The notes: a model not told the origin generated them from the letters alone. Shown: positions 9,638 through 29,320, counted from the stretch's first letter. The stretch: DNA of 64,000 nt from Stenotrophomonas maltophilia (GCA_009912235.1 WNDS01000004.1:124001-188000), one strand, 5' to 3'. Made by a program: numbers and translations.

Positions 9638-9949
9638 TCAGGTCAGCTTGATCTGAACGTCGACGCCTGCAGCCAGTTCGAGCTTCATCAGCGCGTCCAC
9701 GGTCTTGTCATTCGGGTCAACGATGTCGAGCACGCGCTTGTGCGTGCGGGTCTCGTACTGGTCACGCGCGTCCTTGTCGACGTGCGGGGAAACGAGAACG
9801 GTGTAACGCTCGATCTTGGTCGGCAGCGGAATCGGGCCACGCACTTGCGCACCGGTCCGCTTTGCCGTTTCAACGATCTCGCTGGCCGAACGGTCGATCA
9901 ATCGATGATCGAACGCCTTCAGCCGAATACGGATCTTCTGGTCCGCCAT
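9638..9949 (-). CDS. rpsJ: 30S ribosomal protein S10 (NusE)
   Basis: uS10 is a 30S head protein and, as NusE, a partner of NusB and NusG in antitermination and transcription-translation coupling. The product has 103 residues from [20 protein letters not shown], the same length as E. coli. The frame is open 29 codons further upstream but the conserved start and its ribosome-binding region (AAGGAACC) place it at 9949. It is the first gene of the S10 cluster, behind its own promoter and leader. Confidence 0.98.
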   Translation of the reverse strand: MADQKIRIRLKAFDHRLIDRSASEIVETAKRTGAQVRGPIPLPTKIERYTVLVSPHVDKDARDQYETRTHKRVLDIVDPNDKTVDALMKLELAAGVDVQIKLT

Positions 9950-9978
9950 GACGGTGGTTCCTTCGTTAAAAGAGCGAC

Positions 9979-10005
9979 GGACAAAGCCTCTAGGTTGCTT
10001 TGTCC
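9979..10005 (-). promoter_or_regulatory. Hairpin in the rpsJ (S10) leader
   Basis: About 30 nt upstream of the rpsJ start the minus strand reads GGACAAAGC-aacctagag-GCTTTGTCC, a perfect 9-bp stem with a 9-nt loop. It lies in a predicted ~157-nt 5' leader. E. coli uses leader structures here for L4 autoregulation, but this leader need not be homologous; the regulatory role is an inference. Confidence 0.45.
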
Positions 10006-10113
10006 CATGAATGTCCTGAATACAGACGGCCCGCACTCCTGCAGGCCGACAAGGTCAATCCGTGGACCTCAAAAACGTAGGCAGACCCGTTTCCCGGCCT
10101 GCCCAAACGACGA

Positions 10114-10142
10114 AGCATAATGGCACGCAAGGCAGCTGTCAA
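10114..10142 (-). promoter_or_regulatory. Sigma70-type promoter of the S10 cluster
   Basis: On the minus strand a perfect -35 TTGACA (10137-10142) is separated by 17 nt from TATGCT (10114-10119, 5 of 6 matches to TATAAT). Transcription would start near 10106, giving a leader of about 157 nt before rpsJ. It is the main signal in the 332-nt gap between tuf1 and rpsJ, together with the hairpins at 9979 and 10234. Confidence 0.85.
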
Positions 10143-10233
10143 CAGTTTCCTGTTGGCGCCGCCTGAATGGCATTGACCCTTCCTGGTCCGGGGAACACAA
10201 GGCACGTCCTGTGCCTGCTTTCCCATTTTTTGA

Positions 10234-10267
10234 CGCCCCGATGCCCTACCCAGGCAACATCGGGGCG
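10234..10267 (-). terminator. Hairpin downstream of tuf1
   Basis: CGCCCCGATG (10234-10243) pairs perfectly with CATCGGGGCG (10258-10267), a 10-bp stem around a 14-nt loop, starting 15 nt after the tuf1 stop. There is no T-tract on the minus strand, so termination may be weak or the element may be an mRNA 3'-end stabiliser. Confidence 0.5.
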
Positions 10268-10281
10268 CTGATACTACCAGA

Positions 10282-11472
10282 TTACTTGATGATCTTCGAG
10301 ACCACGCCGGCGCCGACGGTACGGCCACCTTCACGGATGGCGAAGCGCAGGCCTTCGTCCATCGCGACCGGGTTGATCAGGGTGACAACCATCTTCACGT
10401 TGTCGCCCGGCATCACCATTTCCACGCCTTCCGGCAGCTGGCAGGCGCCAGTGATGTCGGTGGTACGGAAGTAGAACTGCGGACGGTAGCCCTTGAAGAA
10501 CGGGGTGTGACGGCCGCCCTCGTCCTTCGACAGGACGTAGACTTCGCCTTCGAACTCGGTGTGCGGCTTGATCGAACCCGGCTTGGCCAGCACCTGGCCA
10601 CGCTCGACGTCGTCACGCTTGGTGCCGCGCAGCAGCAGGCCAGCGTTGTCGCCTGCCTGACCCTGGTCCAGCAGCTTGCGGAACATTTCGACGCCGGTCA
10701 CGGTGGTCTTCTGCACCGGACGGATGCCGACGATTTCGATTTCTTCGCCGACCTTGATCACGCCGCGCTCGATACGACCGGTCACCACGGTGCCGCGGCC
10801 CGAGATCGAGAACACGTCTTCGACCGGCATCAGGAATGCCTTGTCGACGTCACGCTCCGGGGTCGGGATCCAGGTGTCCAGCGCCTCGACCAGCTTGATG
10901 ACGGCCGGCACGCCGATGTCGCTCTGGTCGCCTTCCAGCGCCAGACGGGCCGAACCAGCGATGATCGGGGTGTCGTCGCCCGGGAACTCGTACTTGCTCA
11001 GCAGTTCACGCACTTCCATTTCGACCAGCTCGAGCAGCTCGGCGTCGTCGACCATGTCAGCCTTGTTCAGGAAGACCACGATGTACGGCACGCCGACCTG
11101 ACGCGACAGCAGGATGTGCTCGCGGGTCTGCGGCATCGGGCCGTCAGCAGCCGAGCAGACCAGGATCGCGCCGTCCATCTGGGCGGCACCGGTGATCATG
11201 TTCTTGACGTAGTCAGCGTGGCCCGGGCAATCGACGTGGGCGTAGTGACGGGTGGTGGATTCGTATTCGACGTGAGCGGTCGAGATCGTGATGCCACGCG
11301 CCTTTTCTTCCGGCGCGGCGTCGATCGCCGAGTAGTCCTTGAACTCGCCGCCGAAACGCTCGGCGCCGATCTTGGTCAGTGCGGCGGTCAGCGTGGTCTT
11401 GCCGTGATCGACGTGACCGATGGTGCCGATGTTGACGTGCGGCTTGGTGCGCTCGAACTTACCCTTTGCCAT
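10282..11472 (-). CDS. tuf: Elongation factor Tu, copy 1 (str operon)
   Basis: EF-Tu carries aminoacyl-tRNA to the ribosomal A site as a GTP complex. The 396-residue product has the P-loop [14 protein letters not shown], switch [10 protein letters not shown], the guanine motif NKADM and the C-terminal beta-barrel domains ending [11 protein letters not shown]. The protein is identical to that of the copy at 27696-28886, and I saw no difference in the DNA while reading, although flanking sequence differs. This points to gene conversion. It follows fusA by 55 nt and closes the str operon. Confidence 0.98.
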   Translation of the reverse strand: MAKGKFERTKPHVNIGTIGHVDHGKTTLTAALTKIGAERFGGEFKDYSAIDAAPEEKARGITISTAHVEYESTTRHYAHVDCPGHADYVKNMITGAAQMDGAILVCSAADGPMPQTREHILLSRQVGVPYIVVFLNKADMVDDAELLELVEMEVRELLSKYEFPGDDTPIIAGSARLALEGDQSDIGVPAVIKLVEALDTWIPTPERDVDKAFLMPVEDVFSISGRGTVVTGRIERGVIKVGEEIEIVGIRPVQKTTVTGVEMFRKLLDQGQAGDNAGLLLRGTKRDDVERGQVLAKPGSIKPHTEFEGEVYVLSKDEGGRHTPFFKGYRPQFYFRTTDITGACQLPEGVEMVMPGDNVKMVVTLINPVAMDEGLRFAIREGGRTVGAGVVSKIIK

Positions 11473-11527
11473 TGTTCTTTACCTTGAATGTTGTACGAAA
11501 GTGATTTCAGGAGAGGCTGAGCGAGGC

Positions 11528-13669
<2,142 letters not shown>

Positions 13670-13701
13670 GGGAGCCTCTCAATTTCTTGGAATTCGGATG
13701 G

Positions 13702-13779
13702 CCGAACGCCGCCTTTCGGCGGCCTTCGGATTGGCGCAGCCCTACCGGGACCGCGAGGCAGCACCGAAATGGTGCTGCC
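13702..13779 (-). other. Two hairpins in the rpsG-fusA gap
   Basis: In minus-strand order the first is GGCAGCACC-atttc-GGTGCTGCC (13757-13779, 9-bp stem). The second is at 13702-13729, an inner stem GCCGCC-gaaa-GGCGGC extended by CCGAA/TTCGG across a single C/C mismatch. Neither has a T-tract. They probably influence relative expression or stability of rpsLG and fusA-tuf mRNA; this is inferred. Confidence 0.5.
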
Positions 13780-13805
13780 CTGCCTGTTTTACAAGGCCGT
13801 CAAAC

Positions 13806-14279
13806 TCACCAGCGGTAGTGGGCGAAGGCCTTGTTGGCTTCGGCCATACGGTGGGTTTCTTCGCGCTTCTTGATGGCGCCACCACGGTTTTCCGAGGCGT
13901 CGATCAGTTCAGCAGCCAGCTTCTTCGGCATGGTGTTTTCACCACGCTTGCGGGCCGAGTCGATCAGCCAGCGCATGGCCAGGGCCATCTTGCGCGAGGC
14001 ACGCACTTCGACCGGCACCTGGTAGGTGGCACCGCCGACGCGGCGCGACTTCACTTCGACGGCCGGCGACACGTTGTCGAGCGCCTTCTGCACCAGCTCG
14101 ATGGCATTGGCGTTGGCGTTCTTTTCGGTGATCACGTCCATGGCGCCGTACACGATCTTTTCAGCGACGGACTTCTTGCCGCTCTGCATGACCATGTTGA
14201 TGAAACGGGCGATGGTTTCGCTTCCGTGCTTCGGATCGGGCAGGACGGAACGCTGCGGAGTATTACCCTTACGCGACAT
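13806..14279 (-). CDS. rpsG: 30S ribosomal protein S7
   Basis: uS7 nucleates assembly of the 30S head; in E. coli it also represses the str operon translationally. The 157-residue product starts [20 protein letters not shown] and has the core [14 protein letters not shown]. It is two residues longer than the 155-residue form I recall from related Xanthomonas, because of an Asn-Ala repeat (NANANA) around residue 55, encoded by a short AAC-GCC type repeat. It is 12 nt after rpsL. Confidence 0.97.
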   Translation of the reverse strand: MSRKGNTPQRSVLPDPKHGSETIARFINMVMQSGKKSVAEKIVYGAMDVITEKNANANAIELVQKALDNVSPAVEVKSRRVGGATYQVPVEVRASRKMALAMRWLIDSARKRGENTMPKKLAAELIDASENRGGAIKKREETHRMAEANKAFAHYRW

Positions 14280-14291
14280 AGTGCTCTCTCC

Positions 14292-14666
14292 TTATGCCTT
14301 CGGACGCTTGGCGCCGTACTTGGAACGGGCCTGGCGACGCTTGGCAACGCCGGCGGCGTCGAGCGAGCCACGAACGGTGTGGTAACGCACACCCGGCAGG
14401 TCCTTGACGCGACCGCCGCGGATCAGGACCACGGAGTGCTCCTGCAGGTTGTGGCCTTCACCACCGATGTAGGAAATCACTTCTTCCTGGTTGGTCAGGC
14501 GGACCTTGGCAACCTTGCGAAGTGCCGAGTTCGGCTTCTTCGGAGTGGTGGTGTAGACACGGGTGCAGACGCCACGGCGCTGCGGGCACTTGTCGAGCGC
14601 CGGCGAGGCACTCTTGTATGTGGTCGCTTGCCGCGGCTTGCGGACCAGCTGGTTGATCGTCGCCAT
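14292..14666 (-). CDS. rpsL: 30S ribosomal protein S12
   Basis: uS12 sits at the decoding centre and governs fidelity and streptomycin response. The product has 124 residues from [19 protein letters not shown], exactly the E. coli length; the frame stays open 40 codons upstream but that is leader. The two lysines altered in streptomycin resistance (TPKKPNSA, about residue 43, and [10 protein letters not shown], about residue 88) are wild type. It is the first gene of the str operon. Confidence 0.98.
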
Positions 14667-14756
14667 CAGTAGGTTCTTCTGATTGGTGGCCAGGAAACTG
14701 GCCAGAGATGCGGAAATGTTAAAGCGGGCCGATTTTTTGGCCTGCTGAGACAGACG

Positions 14757-14786
14757 ATTGTAGCAACCTGTCAAGAACGCAGTCAA
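14757..14786 (-). promoter_or_regulatory. Sigma70-type promoter of the str operon
   Basis: On the minus strand TTGACT (14781-14786) and TACAAT (14757-14762) are 18 nt apart, each matching the consensus at 5 of 6 positions. Transcription would start near 14749, about 83 nt before rpsL. A perfect TTGACA at 14768-14773 lies only 5 nt from the -10 and cannot pair with it. Confidence 0.75.
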
Positions 14787-14911
14787 ACGCGCCTTGTCAA
14801 GCCCGTCCCTGATCCCGGGACGTTACTGGGGGGCCTCCATGTACCCCGTTCAGGTTGGCCGGGCGGATCGCGGACGATCTCCCCTGCCCAGTCCTTGCCC
14901 CGCCCGGTTCA

Positions 14912-14928
14912 GTCGACTGACAGTCGAC
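14912..14928. repeat. Partial SMAG-like palindrome
   Basis: GTCGACTGACAGTCGAC is a palindrome matching the core of the GTAG-ended repeats at 46.1-46.3 and 52.9 kb, but here without the flanking GTAG. It lies in the 304-nt gap between rpsL and rpoC. Apart from this, the rpoC terminator hairpin and the str promoter, I see nothing in that gap. Confidence 0.5.
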
Positions 14929-14941
14929 GTTACCGGCGGGT

Positions 14942-14963
14942 GGTCCGACCCGAAGGCCGGACC
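14942..14963 (-). terminator. rpoC terminator hairpin
   Basis: Seven nt after the rpoC stop the minus strand reads GGTCCGGCC-TTCG-GGTCGGACC, a 9-bp stem with one G-U pair closed by a stable UUCG tetraloop. No T-tract follows, but the position fits the end of the rplKAJL-rpoBC unit. Confidence 0.6.
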
Positions 14964-14970
14964 GGATACC

Positions 14971-19194
<4,224 letters not shown>

Positions 19195-19249
19195 GGTGTT
19201 CTCCAGAAGGAGGAATGCTGTGTCGATGGGCTTTCATGTCACTGCCAGC

Positions 19250-19273
19250 GGCGCGGCGGCGGACCGCCGCGCC
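19250..19273 (-). other. Hairpin in the rpoB-rpoC gap
   Basis: Nine nt after the rpoB stop the minus strand contains GGCGCGGCGG-tccg-CCGCCGCGCC, a perfect all-GC 10-bp stem without a T-tract. It may cause pausing or mark an RNase site between the two cistrons. The role is inferred. Confidence 0.5.
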
Positions 19274-19281
19274 GGCATGGA

Positions 19282-23436
<4,155 letters not shown>

Positions 23437-23664
23437 GAGGCTTCCACCTTGTTGTGCGGGCCGTGCGTCCACGACCCAAGGGAACTTGAAATTGTCAGTT
23501 GGAAGCCGCTGGTATTGCCGGCACCAGCACGCCTTCTCCCGCTACTTCCAACTGCCAACTCGTCTGCTTGCTCTGCCCTGCCGCCGCGCCTTGCGCTGGC
23601 CGGCCGGGAAGGTGAACTGCAGCCCGTGTTGGGCTTTTTTCAACGTAGTGCAACAACGACCAAA

Positions 23665-23688
23665 GGCCGGGGGCTTACGCCCCCAGCC
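23665..23688 (-). terminator. Attenuator-like hairpin between rplL and rpoB
   Basis: The minus strand reads GGCTGGGGGC-GTAA-GCCCCCGGCC then TTTGG, a 10-bp stem with one U-G pair, 43 nt after the rplL stop. E. coli has a partial terminator at this exact place that makes L7/L12 mRNA more abundant than rpoBC; the same role is inferred here. The rest of the 295-nt gap shows no gene. Confidence 0.65.
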
Positions 23689-23731
23689 TTGGCTGCATCA
23701 CCGGGTAACGATGGCGGTGCAAGGTAACTGC

Positions 23732-24100
23732 TTACTTGACTTCGACAGTCGCGCCAGCAGCTTCCAGGTCCTTCTTCATCTTCTCGGCTTCGTCCTTCGA
23801 AGCGTTGTCCTTCAGGACGCCGCCGGCTTCGGCCAGGTCCTTCGCTTCCTTCAGGCCCAGGCCGGTGATGGCGCGGACGGCCTTGATGACTTCAACCTTC
23901 TTGTCGCCAGCGGTCTTCAGGGTGACGACGAATTCGGTCTGCTCTTCGACCGGAGCGGCCGGGCCGGCCGGGCCAGCAATGGCAACCGGAGCAGCGGCGG
24001 AGACGCCGAACTTCTCTTCGATGGCCTTGACCAGCTCCATCACTTCCATCAGGGACTTTTCGGCGATGGCGTCGACGATCTGTTCGTTGGTAAGGGACAT
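23732..24100 (-). CDS. rplL: 50S ribosomal protein L7/L12
   Basis: bL12 forms the multimeric stalk that recruits and activates translational GTPases. The 122-residue product has an N-terminal dimerisation helix region (residues 1-33), an Ala/Pro/Gly hinge (about 34-55) and the C-terminal domain with [19 protein letters not shown] that contacts factors. It lies 63 nt after rplJ, with which it forms the L10(L12)n complex. Confidence 0.98.
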   Translation of the reverse strand: MSLTNEQIVDAIAEKSLMEVMELVKAIEEKFGVSAAAPVAIAGPAGPAAPVEEQTEFVVTLKTAGDKKVEVIKAVRAITGLGLKEAKDLAEAGGVLKDNASKDEAEKMKKDLEAAGATVEVK

Positions 24101-24163
24101 GATAATTACCTTTGGATGATTTTCTGGATCGAGGTTCCGTCAGGAACCACGATTAGTCGAAAC

Positions 24164-24703
24164 TCAGGCGGTTTCGGCAGCCGGCTCGGCGGCATCAGCA
24201 GCGGCGTCTTCGCCACCACCCTGCTTCTCGCCGATGGCCTTGATGACGCGGGCGAACATCGTGACCGGCTCGGTCAGGACGCGTGCCAGCATTGCCAGGG
24301 CCTGGTCGCGGGTCGGCAGCGAGGCCAACATGTCGACGTGGCTTGCCGGGAACACTTCACCACCGATGGCGACGACCTTAGCCTTCAGCTTGTCGTTGCC
24401 CTTGGCGGCTTCCTTGATCAGGCGACCGGCTGCGCCGGGCTCCTCGAGCGAGAACGCGTACAGCAGCGGACCAACCATCTGGTCCTGTGCCACTGCGAAC
24501 TCAGTGCCTTCAACGGCGCGCGAAGCCAGGGTGTTCTTGACAACCTTCAAGAAAACACCGATTTCACGGGCCTGCTTGCGCATCGCGGTCATCTGGGCGA
24601 CCGTGGTGCCAGCGTATTCGGCTGCGATCAAGGAGTGGGCCTTGGCGGCGATGTCTGCCAGCTCGGCGACTACTTCTTGCTTCTGGGACAGATTGAGAGC
24701 CAT
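24164..24703 (-). CDS. rplJ: 50S ribosomal protein L10
   Basis: uL10 anchors L7/L12 dimers to 23S rRNA through its C-terminal helix and, in E. coli, represses rplJL by binding the leader. The product has 179 residues from [20 protein letters not shown]. The frame remains open far upstream, but the ribosome-binding site GGAGGAG lies just before 24703. The C-terminus is Ala/Asp/Glu-rich and somewhat longer than the 165 residues of E. coli. Confidence 0.97.
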   Translation of the reverse strand: MALNLSQKQEVVAELADIAAKAHSLIAAEYAGTTVAQMTAMRKQAREIGVFLKVVKNTLASRAVEGTEFAVAQDQMVGPLLYAFSLEEPGAAGRLIKEAAKGNDKLKAKVVAIGGEVFPASHVDMLASLPTRDQALAMLARVLTEPVTMFARVIKAIGEKQGGGEDAAADAAEPAAETA

Positions 24704-25088
24704 TGCACTCCTCCAATTGAACTCCGCTTCCGGCTCCTGCCGTGTGCGGTCCTGGGCGGCATCCGTCCTGGACGCCGGGAACATCGGAATGATGTTCCGG
24801 GGGTGGGCCGTTCTAGACCTGGATGGCCAACCTGGGTGAACCCAGACGTGCGTGAACCAGAAAAACTCCAGAAGGGCGCCATCTACGCAGGGTGATTCCG
24901 GGGAATCGATTAAGCGTTCGAGGCTGCTCCGGCGGCGACTCCGTGCCAATTCGAGCGTCCATGCAAGTCGCCGGCATACCCCGACCGCGCCCGCGGTCTT
25001 TGACGGCTGACACCGGCAGCGGACTGCCGGCGACGCCTTCAAAAGGGACGATCACAGGACCCGAGGGTACCGTGACCGTTTGAAACAA
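24704..25088 (-). promoter_or_regulatory. rplJ leader region (putative L10 leader)
   Basis: A 385-nt non-coding gap separates rplA from rplJ, where many bacteria carry the L10 leader bound by the L10-L12 complex. Two perfect hairpins are visible on the minus strand: CCGGCAG-tccg-CTGCCGG (25013-25030) and GGAACATC-attcc-GATGTTCC (24778-24798), the second about 75 nt before rplJ. I could not match the L10 leader consensus by eye, so the assignment rests on position. Confidence 0.5.
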
Positions 25089-25787
25089 TTACTTCAGGGT
25101 CAGCGATGACTGGTCGACGGTGACGCCCGGGCCCATCGTCGAGCTGACCGAAACCTTCTGCAGGTAGGTGCCCTTCGAGGTGGCCGGCTTGGCCTTGATC
25201 AGGTCCAGCAGCAGCGCGGTCAGGTTCGACTTCAGCGCGTCTTCGGCGAAGTCGGCCTTGCCGATGGTGCAGTGGATGATGCCGGCCTTGTCGGTGCGGT
25301 AACGAACCTGACCCGACTTGGCGTTCTTGACGGCTTCGCCCGGGTTGGCCGACACGGTGCCGACCTTCGGGTTCGGCATCAGACCGCGCGGGCCGAGCAC
25401 GGTGCCCAGCTTACCGACAACGCGCATGGCGTCCGGGGTCGCGATGACGACGTCGTAGTTCAGATCGCCGGCCTGCATCTTCTCGGCCAGGTCGTCCATG
25501 CCGACGGCTTCGGCGCCAGCGGCCAGGGCTTCGTCAGCCTTGGCGCCGGCCGGAGCGAACACGGCAACGCGGACCGACTTGCCGGTACCGGCCGGCAGCA
25601 CGGTGGAGCCACGGACCTGCTGGTCGGACTTCTTCGCGTCCACGCCCAGGCGCACGGCAACGTCGATCGACTCGACGAACTTGGCCTTGGTGGCGGACTT
25701 CAGGATGTTGATCGCGTCCTCGAAGGCGTACGACTTGCCCGGAACAACGGCGGCCTTGATGGCCTTCTCACGCTTGGTCTGTGCCAT
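25089..25787 (-). CDS. rplA: 50S ribosomal protein L1
   Basis: uL1 forms the mobile stalk that escorts deacylated tRNA out of the E site. In E. coli it represses rplKA by binding the mRNA near the rplK start. The 232-residue product starts [20 protein letters not shown] and contains the central signature [21 protein letters not shown]. It starts 4 nt after rplK. Confidence 0.98.
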   Translation of the reverse strand: MAQTKREKAIKAAVVPGKSYAFEDAINILKSATKAKFVESIDVAVRLGVDAKKSDQQVRGSTVLPAGTGKSVRVAVFAPAGAKADEALAAGAEAVGMDDLAEKMQAGDLNYDVVIATPDAMRVVGKLGTVLGPRGLMPNPKVGTVSANPGEAVKNAKSGQVRYRTDKAGIIHCTIGKADFAEDALKSNLTALLLDLIKAKPATSKGTYLQKVSVSSTMGPGVTVDQSSLTLK

Positions 25788-25791
25788 CTTC

Positions 25792-26220
25792 TTAACCCTC
25801 CACCACGAGGCCCATGGAACGGGCAGAGCCAGCGATGGTACGCACGGCGGCGTCCAGATCGGCGGCAGTCAGATCCGGTTCCTTCGCCTTGGCGATCTCT
25901 TCCAGCTGCTTACGGGTGACCTTGCCGACCTTCTCGGTGTTCGGGCGCTTGGAGCCCGACGAGATGCCAGCGGCCTTCTTCAGCAGGGTGGTGGCTGGGG
26001 TGCTCTTGGTGATGAAGGTGAACGTACGGTCCGAGTAGGCCGTGATGATCACCGGAACCGGCAGACCCGACTCGAGCTTCTGCGTGGCGGCATTGAAGGC
26101 CTTGCAGAATTCCATGATGTTCAGGCCGCGCTGACCCAGCGCAGGACCGACCGGCGGCGAGGGGTTGGCCTGACCGGCCTTCACCTGCAGCTTGATGTAA
26201 CCGACAACTTTCTTTGCCAT
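25792..26220 (-). CDS. rplK: 50S ribosomal protein L11
   Basis: uL11 binds the GTPase-associated region of 23S rRNA and is needed for RelA activation and the thiostrepton response. The 142-residue product ([20 protein letters not shown] start) has the proline-rich N-terminal switch ([16 protein letters not shown]) and the C-terminal rRNA-binding domain. A 262-nt gap with a hairpin lies upstream. Confidence 0.98.
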   Translation of the reverse strand: MAKKVVGYIKLQVKAGQANPSPPVGPALGQRGLNIMEFCKAFNAATQKLESGLPVPVIITAYSDRTFTFITKSTPATTLLKKAAGISSGSKRPNTEKVGKVTRKQLEEIAKAKEPDLTAADLDAAVRTIAGSARSMGLVVEG

Positions 26221-26370
26221 GAGTATGCTCTCCGGGTGCTAGCGCCTTTCGACAACAGGCTCCCCATCGGACCGGGAATCACGCGTCCCGGCATCGCGTT
26301 TTGAAATCATGCCGAAGGCCGCCGTGCGGTGGCCCCCTGCTTTTGCCAGCTTCCTGGCAGGAAGGCGCGC

Positions 26371-26376
26371 ACTATA
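26371..26376 (-). promoter_or_regulatory. Possible -10 element upstream of rplK
   Basis: TATAGT on the minus strand (5 of 6 to TATAAT) lies about 150 nt before rplK and after the nusG hairpin. No TTGACA-like hexamer is found at 16-18 nt, so this is only a weak promoter candidate. E. coli has a promoter at the corresponding place. Confidence 0.3.
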
Positions 26377-26420
26377 TCAGCTTTTTTCTTCACATGCCTG
26401 AAAGGGCACGTAAACGGACG

Positions 26421-26441
26421 AAACCGGGCCAGGCCCGGTTT
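26421..26441 (-). terminator. Hairpin downstream of nusG
   Basis: AAACCGGGCC and GGCCCGGTTT are perfect 10-nt inverted arms separated by one base, 41 nt after the nusG stop. The minus strand continues CGTCCG after the T-rich stem end. Position fits partial termination between secE-nusG and rplK. Confidence 0.55.
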
Positions 26442-26482
26442 GCGTTCCCTGGCGTCGAGCGGGGCCCGACGCGACAGATTGA

Positions 26483-27043
26483 TCAGACGGCCTTTTCGAC
26501 CTGGCCGAATTCGAGCTCGACCGGGGTGGCGCGACCGAAGATCAGCACCGACACGCGCAGGCGGCTCTTTTCGTAGTTGACTTCTTCGACGACGCCGTTG
26601 AAGTCGTTGAACGGGCCGTCGGTGACGCGGACCATCTGGCCCGGTTCGAACAGCACCTTCGGACGCGGCTTCTCGACACCTTCCTGAACGCGGTTCAGGA
26701 TGGCTTCGGCCTCGGAATCGGCGATCGGCAGCGGACGGTCGGCGGTGCCGCCGATGAAGCCCATCACGCGCGGGGTTTCCTTGACCAGGTGCCAGCTTTC
26801 GTTGTCGATGCGCGGAATACCGGCTTCTTCGTGGGTCTCGATCTGGACCAGCACGTAGCCCGGGAAGAACTTGCGCTCGGAACGGCGCTTCTGGCCGGCG
26901 CGCATTTCGATCACTTCTTCGGTCGGAACCAGCACGTCGCCGAAGCGCTCTTCCATGCCGTCGCGGACGATGCGGTCGCGCAGGGCCTGGGCCACCGACT
27001 TTTCGAAGCCCGAATAGGCGTGAACAACATACCAACGCTTCAT
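26483..27043 (-). CDS. nusG: Transcription termination/antitermination protein NusG
   Basis: NusG binds the RNA polymerase clamp through its NGN domain and contacts Rho or S10 through its KOW domain. The 186-residue product starts [21 protein letters not shown] (NGN), continues with [11 protein letters not shown] and ends in the KOW domain ([19 protein letters not shown]). It is 10 nt after secE, the universal arrangement. Confidence 0.99.
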   Translation of the reverse strand: MKRWYVVHAYSGFEKSVAQALRDRIVRDGMEERFGDVLVPTEEVIEMRAGQKRRSERKFFPGYVLVQIETHEEAGIPRIDNESWHLVKETPRVMGFIGGTADRPLPIADSEAEAILNRVQEGVEKPRPKVLFEPGQMVRVTDGPFNDFNGVVEEVNYEKSRLRVSVLIFGRATPVELEFGQVEKAV

Positions 27044-27053
27044 GGGATTCTCC

Positions 27054-27464
27054 TTAGCGGGTCAGGAACCACTGGGTCAGCTTCTGGATGACGTAGTTGA
27101 ACCCGCCCAGCAGCAGGCTGAGGATGATGACCACGACAATCACGACCCACGTCATGCGGATGGCTTCCTGGCGGGTGGGCCAGACAACCTTGCGCAGTTC
27201 GAAACGCGATTCAGAGAGGAATTCGCGGGTGTCATGCCCCTTGCCGGTCAGCATGAACACACCGATGCCGCCGACGAGGCCGACGACCACGGCCAGCGTG
27301 CGGATCTGCCCGGACCAGCTGCCCAGGACATTGGTGCGGGAGGCGTCACCGAACCAGAACCAGACGAACAGACCCGCCAGCACCAGCAGCGATGCAATGA
27401 CGTACTTGACGATATCCCCGCCGTTGCCGGAGGTGCCCTTGGAATGTTCGATCTTGCTATTCAT
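27054..27464 (-). CDS. secE: Preprotein translocase subunit SecE
   Basis: SecE clamps SecY in the inner-membrane translocase. The 136-residue product is the three-helix gammaproteobacterial type. It has hydrophobic segments at about residues 20-38 and 58-75, the conserved amphipathic cytoplasmic helix ([19 protein letters not shown]) and the essential last helix at about 105-125. It directly precedes nusG and follows tRNA-Trp by 52 nt. Confidence 0.98.
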   Translation of the reverse strand: MNSKIEHSKGTSGNGGDIVKYVIASLLVLAGLFVWFWFGDASRTNVLGSWSGQIRTLAVVVGLVGGIGVFMLTGKGHDTREFLSESRFELRKVVWPTRQEAIRMTWVVIVVVIILSLLLGGFNYVIQKLTQWFLTR

Positions 27465-27516
27465 CCGGCTCGGTCTGCTTCAGCGGCGCGTGGCCGCTTG
27501 GAAAAAGGTGGGCAGG

Positions 27517-27592
<76 letters not shown>

Positions 27593-27626
27593 ACATCTGA
27601 AACTTTGCCTTCCCTTAGACGGCGAA

Positions 27627-27651
27627 GGCGGACCGAGGTTCCCGGCCCGCC
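27627..27651 (-). other. Hairpin between tuf2 and tRNA-Trp
   Basis: Minus strand GGCGGGCCG-ggaacct-CGGTCCGCC forms a 9-bp stem with one G-U pair, 44 nt after the tuf2 stop. It has no T-tract, so partial terminator or processing signal. Confidence 0.45.
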
Positions 27652-27695
27652 CATCGCGTGACCGGCAGCGTTATGCCACCGCCGGCCCTGCAGGC

Positions 27696-28886
27696 TTACT
27701 TGATGATCTTCGAGACCACGCCGGCGCCGACGGTACGGCCACCTTCACGGATGGCGAAGCGCAGGCCTTCGTCCATCGCGACCGGGTTGATCAGGGTGAC
27801 AACCATCTTCACGTTGTCGCCCGGCATCACCATTTCCACGCCTTCCGGCAGCTGGCAGGCGCCAGTGATGTCGGTGGTACGGAAGTAGAACTGCGGACGG
27901 TAGCCCTTGAAGAACGGGGTGTGACGGCCGCCCTCGTCCTTCGACAGGACGTAGACTTCGCCTTCGAACTCGGTGTGCGGCTTGATCGAACCCGGCTTGG
28001 CCAGCACCTGGCCACGCTCGACGTCGTCACGCTTGGTGCCGCGCAGCAGCAGGCCAGCGTTGTCGCCTGCCTGACCCTGGTCCAGCAGCTTGCGGAACAT
28101 TTCGACGCCGGTCACGGTGGTCTTCTGCACCGGACGGATGCCGACGATTTCGATTTCTTCGCCGACCTTGATCACGCCGCGCTCGATACGACCGGTCACC
28201 ACGGTGCCGCGGCCCGAGATCGAGAACACGTCTTCGACCGGCATCAGGAATGCCTTGTCGACGTCACGCTCCGGGGTCGGGATCCAGGTGTCCAGCGCCT
28301 CGACCAGCTTGATGACGGCCGGCACGCCGATGTCGCTCTGGTCGCCTTCCAGCGCCAGACGGGCCGAACCAGCGATGATCGGGGTGTCGTCGCCCGGGAA
28401 CTCGTACTTGCTCAGCAGTTCACGCACTTCCATTTCGACCAGCTCGAGCAGCTCGGCGTCGTCGACCATGTCAGCCTTGTTCAGGAAGACCACGATGTAC
28501 GGCACGCCGACCTGACGCGACAGCAGGATGTGCTCGCGGGTCTGCGGCATCGGGCCGTCAGCAGCCGAGCAGACCAGGATCGCGCCGTCCATCTGGGCGG
28601 CACCGGTGATCATGTTCTTGACGTAGTCAGCGTGGCCCGGGCAATCGACGTGGGCGTAGTGACGGGTGGTGGATTCGTATTCGACGTGAGCGGTCGAGAT
28701 CGTGATGCCACGCGCCTTTTCTTCCGGCGCGGCGTCGATCGCCGAGTAGTCCTTGAACTCGCCGCCGAAACGCTCGGCGCCGATCTTGGTCAGTGCGGCG
28801 GTCAGCGTGGTCTTGCCGTGATCGACGTGACCGATGGTGCCGATGTTGACGTGCGGCTTGGTGCGCTCGAACTTACCCTTTGCCAT
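27696..28886 (-). CDS. tuf: Elongation factor Tu, copy 2 (tRNA-linked)
   Basis: This second EF-Tu gene encodes a 396-residue protein identical to the str-operon copy, including P-loop [14 protein letters not shown] and NKADM. It sits in the tRNA-Tyr / Gly / Thr / tuf unit corresponding to E. coli tufB. Upstream sequence diverges from copy 1 immediately before the ATG and downstream just after the stop. The two copies lie in the same orientation about 17 kb apart. Confidence 0.98.
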   Translation of the reverse strand: MAKGKFERTKPHVNIGTIGHVDHGKTTLTAALTKIGAERFGGEFKDYSAIDAAPEEKARGITISTAHVEYESTTRHYAHVDCPGHADYVKNMITGAAQMDGAILVCSAADGPMPQTREHILLSRQVGVPYIVVFLNKADMVDDAELLELVEMEVRELLSKYEFPGDDTPIIAGSARLALEGDQSDIGVPAVIKLVEALDTWIPTPERDVDKAFLMPVEDVFSISGRGTVVTGRIERGVIKVGEEIEIVGIRPVQKTTVTGVEMFRKLLDQGQAGDNAGLLLRGTKRDDVERGQVLAKPGSIKPHTEFEGEVYVLSKDEGGRHTPFFKGYRPQFYFRTTDITGACQLPEGVEMVMPGDNVKMVVTLINPVAMDEGLRFAIREGGRTVGAGVVSKIIK

Positions 28887-28925
28887 GGCTGCTTATCTCG
28901 AATTCGTCTGGTGTGGTGCTGAAGA

Positions 28926-29001
<76 letters not shown>

Positions 29002-29049
29002 GAGTTGTACATTATGGCATGAACTCGATAATATTCAAAGTTCATTCAA

Positions 29050-29123
<74 letters not shown>

Positions 29124-29149
29124 ACCGGGAATGTGCCACAACGTAAAAC

Positions 29150-29235
29150 TGGTGGAGGGAGGTGGATTCGAACCACCGAAGGCGTAAGCCAGCAGATTTA
29201 CAGTCTGCTCCCGTTGGCCGCTTGGGTATCCCTCC
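29150..29235 (-). tRNA. tRNA-Tyr (anticodon GTA)
   Basis: 86 nt with encoded CCA and a long variable arm typical of tRNA-Tyr. Acceptor GGAGGGA pairs with TCCCTCC; the anticodon arm CAGAC-TGTAAAT-CTG region gives GTA. It is the first gene after the promoter at 29292-29320. Confidence 0.97.
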
Positions 29236-29291
29236 TTACCACCCCATTCCGTTGCCGCCGAAGCGTTGCGGTGTGTGGTGGTGAGCCGCTT

Positions 29292-29320
29292 ATTTTGCTG
29301 ATCGGGCGGGGGGCTGTCAA
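29292..29320 (-). promoter_or_regulatory. Promoter of the tRNA-tuf2 operon
   Basis: On the minus strand a perfect TTGACA (29315-29320) is followed after 17 nt by CAAAAT (29292-29297, 4 of 6). A-rich sequence lies upstream (GTGAAAAAAGTGAAAAAAAGCG), resembling an UP element of a strong stable-RNA promoter. A GC-rich discriminator would fit stringent control; this is inferred. Confidence 0.65.

Noticed and set aside
14768..14773. Perfect TTGACA upstream of rpsL
   Set aside because: It is only 5 nt from the TACAAT element, too close to act as its -35; TTGACT at 14781-14786 has proper 18-nt spacing.
26221..26482. Confident promoter for rplK
   Set aside because: Only a -10-like TATAGT is present; no -35 at 16-18 nt, so it is listed as weak only.
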